Of a stretch of DNA of 64,000 nucleotides, positions 58,444 to 64,000 are shown piece after piece. Every line of letters begins with the position of its first letter. The first letter of the stretch is position 1. A model generated the notes under the pieces. The model saw only the letters and a list, made by a program, of their open reading frames with translations, was not told the origin of the DNA and did not search any database. The DNA comes from Bacteroidota bacterium. Lineage in GTDB: Bacteria > Bacteroidota > Bacteroidia > AKYH767-A > 2013-40CM-41-45. The position numbers were made by a program, and so were the translations under genes. The stretch lies in the NCBI GenBank assembly GCA_016721305.1, contig JADKIH010000007.1, forward strand, positions 140,157 through 204,156, in the 5' to 3' direction.

Positions 58444-60968
58444 CTAGTTCTCTCTATTGCGAAGACCGCCTAAAATTGTTTCCAGCGTCATAGGATCTTT
58501 TACGAGCACCTCACGGGCCTTAGAGCCTTCAAACGGACCAATGATCTTGGCAGCTTCGAGCTGATCGATAATTCGACCTGCACGGTTGTAGCCAAGCTTA
58601 AGTCTTCGTTGTAACAAAGAGGCCGATCCCTGCTGATGCTGTACAATAATCTGCGCTGCTTCTTCGAATAAAGGATCACGATCATCGAGGTTCATATCGG
58701 AACGACTGCCTTCACCGCTTTCATCAACGTACTCAGGCAACAAGTGAGCGTCATAATATCCACGCTGACTTCCGATAAAGTCTGTTATACGTTCCACTTC
58801 CGGAGTATCCACAAATGCACACTGCAAACGAATCAAATCTGCACCGGTAGAGAAGAGCATGTCCCCGCGCCCGATCAATTGATCTGCACCGCCGGTATCG
58901 AGAATTGTTCGTGAGTCAATTTTTGAAGTCACACGAAAGGCAATACGTGCCGGGAAGTTGGCTTTGATCGTACCTGTGATGATATTTACTGATGGTCGCT
59001 GAGTAGCAATGATGAGGTGAATACCAATGGCACGGGCAAGCTGAGCCAAACGAGCAATCGGAGTTTCGATTTCTTTACCGGCCGTCATAATTAAATCGGC
59101 AAACTCATCCACTACAAGAATGATATATGGCAAATATTTGTGTCCGTTATTCGGATTCAATCGGCGGCCGTGAACTTCGCATTGTATTCTTTGATATTAC
59201 GAACACCGGCATTTTTCAATAACTCATATCGCTGATCCATTTCAATACAAAAAGAATTCAGCGTATTAATTACCTTTTTGTATCCGTGATAATTGCTTCC
59301 GCTTCGCCAGGTAACTTCGCCAGGAAGTGTCGCTCGATAGTTTTGAATAATGTCAACTCCACCTTTTTCGGATCGACAAGTACAAATTTAACCTGTGCGG
59401 GATGCTTACGATATAAGAGAGAAACAAGAATAGCATTCAGACCAACAGATTTACCCTGGCCTGTAGCACCGGCCATAAGTAAGTGAGGCATCTTCGTAAG
59501 ATCGGCAACAAAAACTTCATTGCTGATTGTCTTGCCCAATCCGATCGGCAATTCGTACTCATTATTGACGAACTTCTCGGATCCAAGCACAGATTTCATT
59601 GGCACAACTTCCGGTTTTTGATTCGGAACTTCGATACCAATTGTTCCTTTTCCCGGAATCGGAGCGATAATACGGATACCAAGAGCTGCTAAACTCAGGG
59701 CGATATCATCTTCCAGATTTTTAATTTTCGAAATACGAACACCGGCTTGAGGAACGATCTCAAACAATGTAACCGTTGGTCCGATGGTCGCTTTAATTTT
59801 CTCAATCGAAATATTGTAGTGACTTAAAGTCTCTACAATTCTATTTTTATTTGCCTCGAGCTCTTCCTTATTGACTTCAATTTTCTTGTCACCATAATTC
59901 TCAAGTAAATCGAGAGTAGGATATTTATAAGAAGAAAGATCAAGAGTAGGATCATAGTCACCTAAAACAATCGGCAATTCATCCGAACCATCTACGACAG
60001 GACTTTCTTCAGCAATAGTTTCGACTTCCATTGGCACATCACCTTCAATCGGCAGAGTAGGGGAGGAGCTAACGATTGGAGTGAGTTCAATTTCTTCTTC
60101 TTCAGTTTCGTCAACAACTACTTCTTCCTCTTCTTCAACTTCTTCTTCGTCGAGATTAATAAAATCACCATCAACTTCTTCTTCTTCCTCTTCTTCTTCC
60201 TCATCATCAAGTCCTAATTCGAGTTCAACCGTTCGGGGAGCTTCTTCGGCTTTGAAGAGATTTGATTTCAAAACAGGTGCAGCAACAACTTCATCGGCTT
60301 CATCGGCCAAGGCAACATCTTCTTCAGCAAGGGCAACACGTTTCAGAGGAATATTGAATGCAGCAACGAGGAATCCAACGAAACTAAAAACAAGCAACGC
60401 ACCTGTTCCGATGAAACCAATCACAGAGTTCAAACTTGCACTCATTCTAAATCCATAACCCGGCAAGAAAGAGTAGGTTAGAGTTTGAATGAAAAATGTA
60501 ACCTAACATTGTCGACAGCCATACAGTTGTAAACAAAGAATATCGGATCGATTTCCAGATTGGCAGAATTGAATAATCCCAAATTATGCGAACTGCAAAT
60601 AAAGAAAGCAAGAATGGAATGAAGAAGGCACAAATCCCAAACCAGTCGTTTTGAAATTTAAGAGCTGTAATAGCACCAAACTTACCCAGCCAGTTTTGAA
60701 CTTCCTGTTCTGAGTTGAGTAACTTCCATGCCGAATCTGCACCGGCTACTGCCTGATCCGTTTTCCATGTAAACAAATTCGAGATAAAAGCGACACTCAT
60801 AAAAAAGGCCCCGAGCAAAAGCACGAGCCCAAAAATTTTATGAGTTCGTTCATCCGTAAAGAAAGCCTGAAACGACTTCACTCTGTCGCCGAACTTAACC
60901 TTCCCTTTTTTCGATCGTTCCTTCTTTTCCTTAACCTCTTCGCCTTCGCCTTTTAGCCTGTTAGCCAT
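58444..60968 (-). CDS. ftsK: DNA translocase FtsK, at least three frameshifts
   Basis: About 841 residues. Four N-terminal membrane segments are followed by a very acidic Glu-rich linker (about residues 210-260). The motor domain has Walker A GATGQGKSVGLN and Walker B ILVVDEFADLI, and ATQRPSVNIITGTIKANFP. The C-terminal gamma winged helix (LLQRRLKLGYNRAGRIIDQL) recognises KOPS/KOPS-like sites. It pumps DNA at the division septum and activates XerCD. The start at 60968 (MANRLKGEGEE) is chosen over 61061. Frame breaks lie near 60,455 and 59,275, with at least one more near 59,165 between VINTLNSFCIEMDQRYELL and NPNNGHKYLPYI. Confidence 0.92.
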
Positions 60969-61288
60969 GAATCTATCTTTGATTTTAATATACGAATACC
61001 AATACCTGAAGGCATTACAATCACTCCGAATTTGACTGTCGGAATGGTGTAAAATCCCCATTTTATTATGGTTTTAAAATTAGATGTACCTGAAACACGC
61101 TATCCATCTATGTTTTAAAAGATATGAACAAGGTTATAAAGAGAATATTCCCCTCATAAATTAAACGAAACAGGTGATTTTTATTGTAAAATTGCAGTCC
61201 TGAAAACAAGTTTTCTGCCACCGGATCTGACACAATTCTCGGCGAACATTTTGTTTCAACAATCAAAAAAAACGCTCTAAATCTTCAG

Positions 61289-61296
61289 TATATTTG
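61289..61296 (+). promoter_or_regulatory. -7 element of the DUF4412-like gene
   Basis: TATATTTG, 23 bases before the ATG at 61320. The remaining 250 bp back to ftsK contains nothing else I recognise. Confidence 0.45.
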
Positions 61297-61319
61297 TTTT
61301 CACACCAAACCCTCTTCCC

Positions 61320-61993
61320 ATGAAACGATCCGGACTTGCCATCTTTGCTTTTCTGCTTTTGATTCTGACAAATCTACCTGCTCAGAATACCAAACATTCT
61401 CTCGTATCAGGAAAAATTGTATATGAAATTAACTTCCCTGTCGATCAGCAAAAGCCTCAATCTAAAGAAACTATGCCTAAGGAAATGACGTTTATACTTC
61501 AAGGGAAGATTTTTCTCGTTCGGAGATGTCAATGGGTACCGGAACAATGGTGATGATTTCTGATTTCAAAGCAAAAGTTAACTATGTTCTGATGAATATG
61601 GCAGGAAATAAAATGGCTGTTAAATCTACCGAAGCCGAAATGAACGCAAAGAAATCCGGTGTCGCTCCCAAAGTAACGGTGACGCGCGAAACTAAGATGA
61701 TCGCCAACTACAGTTGCTATAAAGCAATTGTCACTTTCACAACGGGCAAAGGTGAAAGATCGATGGATGTCTGGTTCACGAATCAGATCCATGCGCACAA
61801 CTCGTATACTAATTCCATTGATGGTATCACAGGCGTAATGATGGAATTCGAATCAACTGAAAATGGTCGTACCATGAAACTGACAGCAAAGAGTGTCGAA
61901 CCAATGGATAATATCGATCCGACACTCTTTCAGGTACCTTCGGATTATAAGATTCTCAATGCTGCGGATATGATGAAAGGAAAGAGGAAATAG
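61320..61993 (+). CDS. Exported DUF4412-like protein, one frameshift
   Basis: About 224 residues. The signal peptide is LAIFAFLLLILTNLPAQ. The body has VSGKIVYEINFPVDQQ, then MVMISDFKAKVNYVLMNM and SMDVWFTNQIHAHNS, resembling DUF4412/GLPGLI-like periplasmic proteins, in which a reporter-like beta-sandwich is expected. The family assignment is moderate. The frame breaks near 61,510: LQGKIFLVRRCQW should read DFSRSEMSMGTGT in the next frame. The TAG stop codon is the first base triplet of a 7 bp repeat array. Confidence 0.65.
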
Positions 61994-62042
61994 TAATTAG
62001 TGATTAGTGATTAGTAATTAGTAATTAGTAATTAGTAATTAG
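61991..62042. repeat. Tandem 7 bp repeat, seven units of TAGTAAT type
   Basis: TAGTAAT TAGTGAT TAGTGAT and four further TAGTAAT units. It begins exactly at the stop codon of the preceding gene and contains stops in all three frames. A second, less regular set of AGCAAGC-type heptamers occupies about 62,079-62,110, just before recN. Confidence 0.9.
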
Positions 62043-62123
62043 CTTCCTAATTCGGGCCACGTTCACCATCCTAAGAAACAGCAAGCAGCTAGCAACCAAG
62101 CAGCAAGCGATCAACAAAAACCA

Positions 62124-63783
62124 ATGCTCACCTCCCTAACCGTACGCAATTACGCCCTCATCGACGAACTGCATCTTCAGTTTGGAGAAAAATTGAATAT
62201 CATCACCGGCGAAACAGGTGCGGGTAAATCGATTATTCTTGGCGCTCTTGGATTGTTACTCGGACAACGTGCCGATTCTTCGGCTTTGCTTGATAAAAAT
62301 TCCAAGTGCATTGTGGAAGGGGAGTTCTCCTCTAACAAACAATTGCGCGAGTATTTGGATTCAAATGAACTTGATACGGAAGATAAAATTATCATTCGTC
62401 GTGAGATTACGAAAGAAGGTAAGTCACGTGCGTTTGTAAACGACACTCCGGTAAATGTCACACAGCTGAAAGAATTAGGAGCAATGCTCGTTGATATTCA
62501 CTCACAGCACGAAACGCTTTTACTCAATAAATCAGGTTTCCAACTATCCGTGATCGACTCATTCGCCGAACATCAGGATGAAGTGGATAAATATCGATTA
62601 CTCTTCCGCGAATACACGGTTTTGAAAAAAACAACTCGATGAGTTAAAAGAACAGGAAAACCAGGCAAAGGCTGAACAGGATTATCTGCAATTTCAATTT
62701 AATGAATTAGATGAGGCAAGCCTTCAGCCCGGTGAAAAATCAGGTCTGGAAGACGAGCTCAAAACACTCTCACATTCAGAAGAAATCAAAAGCGGTCTGT
62801 CTAAGCTCGATGATCTGATCAGCAATTCAGAAGGCAATCTTCTTACAAATGTTTCTCAAGCTGTAGTACTTACAGGAACACTTGCAAAATATCATCCGGC
62901 CGTAGAAGAGCTGGCAGGACGATTGAAAAACATGCACGTCGAATTAAAAGACATCAGTTTCGAAACAGGGCGCATAGCCGATGAAATTTCTCCGGATCCG
63001 CAACGCATGGAGATCATCACAGAGCGTTTGAATCTTCTCAATCGTCTGGAGCAAAAGCATCGCGTTTCCAATACGGATGATTTGATCAAAATGATCGATG
63101 AAATAAGCGCGAAACTTCAATCGATTCAGTCGTTGGAAGATCGCATTCTTTCACTCGAAAAGGAAAGCCAGAAACGATACACTGATTTAGTAAAAAAAGC
63201 TGAGAAGCTTTCTACCAATCGCTCCAAAGTCATTCCGGCTATCGAGTCGAAGGTCAAAAGTCTTTTGGCTGAATTAGGAATGCCGAATGCAACGTTAAAA
63301 GTAGAGTTGAATAAATTAAATGAAAGCGAAATCAATCAGAACGGACTTGATGCCATTCGATTCCAGTTCTCTGCCAACAAAGGAGCACCTCTGAATGAAA
63401 TCTCGAAAGTCGCTTCCGGCGGTGAATTAAGTCGCTTAATGCTTTGTCTCAAAGCGATGGTTGCAAAGCTGATCGATTTACCTACAATCGTTTTCGACGA
63501 AATCGATACAGGAGTCAGCGGCGAGACCGCATTCAAAATCGGCAAAGTAATGAACGATTTATCGGCCTCCATCCAATTACTTGCCATCACCCACCTCCCA
63601 CAAATAGCAAGTAGAGGAGAGGAGCACTTTTTTGTTTACAAAGAAATTGTGGCGAAGAAAACGTTCACACGCGTAAGAAAACTCACTCGCGACGAACGCA
63701 TCGTAGAGGTAGCCCGAATGCTAAGTGGGGACAAACCAACGGCGATTGCTATGGAAAATGCGAAAGAGCTTTTGAAAAATTAA
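62124..63783 (+). CDS. recN: DNA repair protein RecN, one frameshift
   Basis: This SMC-like repair ATPase has 552 residues once repaired. N-terminal Walker A is ITGETGAGKSIILGALGLLLG. Central coiled coils (about 170-360) follow, then the signature ASGGELSRLMLCLK and Walker B PTIVFDEIDTGVSG. It acts at double-strand breaks. An A7 run near 62,627 has one base too many: LKKTTR in the shifted frame should read LKKQLDELKEQENQAK. Removing one A gives the normal length. It lies away from the bamD cluster, where recN often sits in Bacteroidota. Confidence 0.92.
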
Positions 63784-63825
63784 AGATTTTGTTACCTTCA
63801 TCATGTCGTTGAAATTTTTAACAAC

Positions 63826-64000
63826 ATGAGAGTTCGAATTTGCCTGCAAAAGTTTTCACAATTTCTTTTGCTTACCTTTCTTTTCCCGTGTATAGCTTCT
63901 GCTGCAAGTGATGAAAAAATCAGTTTTTCCGGCTGTGCGCCTTCGACTGCATCTACTGATTTAGATATAGGAAATGTAAGGGCCCGAATTTTAGTTGATG
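63826..64000 (+). CDS. Secreted protein, start only (runs off the window)
   Basis: This partial reading frame from ATG 63826 begins with a basic N-terminus and a hydrophobic signal peptide (FLLLTFLFPCIASAAS). The mature part starts DEKISFSGCAPSTAS ... NVRARILVDG. The phrase NVRARI near the N-terminus is seen at the start of large Bacteroidota secreted proteins. The window ends after 58 codons, so no domain can be assigned. Confidence 0.6.
   Translation, partial: MRVRICLQKFSQFLLLTFLFPCIASAASDEKISFSGCAPSTASTDLDIGNVRARILVD

Noticed and set aside
60081..60458. Serine-rich open frame on the plus strand
   Set aside because: It is the complement of the glutamate-rich ftsK linker; low complexity explains the open frame.

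Overview
The window is chromosomal DNA from a member of the Bacteroidota. Five things point there. Several secreted proteins end in type IX secretion (T9SS) type A sorting domains. Several genes carry the Bacteroidota promoter core (TTG, about 19 bases, TAnnTTTG), often only a few bases from the start codon. Recognisable Shine-Dalgarno sequences are scarce. The block bamD - rpoZ - coaBC - DUF4835 (PorD-like) is present, as are rpmB/rpmG/DUF4295/ftsY/rimO and ftsK-lolA. The window also encodes a Bacteroidota-type sirtuin, a histone-H1-like (Hc1) protein and an alpha-oxoamine synthase resembling serine palmitoyltransferase. I could not settle the order. I saw no rRNA, tRNA, CRISPR array, prophage or intact insertion sequence.

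Layout. 0-3 kb: a 5'-damaged PEMT/ICMT-like methyltransferase, a START-like protein, an Hc1 protein and the oxoamine synthase. 3.4-5.9 kb: a choice-of-anchor-B T9SS protein. 5.9-15.6 kb: mostly undisturbed housekeeping genes (bamD, rpoZ, coaBC, DUF4835, ychF, rhomboid, gmhB-like HAD, class IV aminotransferase, a lipoprotein, DUF2179, sirtuin, fmt). 15.9-25.7 kb, minus strand: MATE pump, rlmI-like methyltransferase, mpg, recQ, a T9SS protein, clpB and a small T9SS protein. 26-28.7 kb: YdeI-like remnant, NlpC/P60 peptidase, thiolase. 28.9-37.7 kb, plus strand: PgpH-like HD phosphodiesterase, truA, ABC exporter, LolA-like protein, a large Asp-box (VPS10-like) propeller protein. 37.8-45.5 kb: SirB1-type transglutaminase-like protein, SBBP propeller T9SS protein, second choice-of-anchor-B protein, a lipoprotein and a GT-C type membrane glycosyltransferase. 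45.5-50.1 kb: nucleoside phosphorylase, two tandem universal stress proteins, DUF4197 lipoprotein, an ECF sigma factor with a small Cys/His-containing membrane protein. 50.2-64 kb: cinA, rpmB, secreted aminopeptidase P, rpmG, DUF4295, ftsY, rimO, secreted proteins, lolA, ftsK, a DUF4412-like protein, recN and the start of a further secreted protein.

Two features stand out. First, at least 22 genes, including ftsK, clpB, recN, cinA and rlmI, are broken by one or more single-base frameshifts, several of them at homopolymers. The breaks lie outside roughly 3.4-15.9 kb. Because conserved reading continues in another frame, consensus sequencing error is far more likely than mass pseudogenisation. 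I therefore give the span of the inferred whole gene and state where the frame breaks. Second, short tandem arrays of 7 bp (TAGTAAT / ACTTACT type) or 8 bp (GATTAGCT / AGCTAATT type) sit at, or start inside, the stop codons of several genes and place stop codons in all three frames. I found no clear new multi-gene defence or metabolic system. The arrays are the most unusual structure here.
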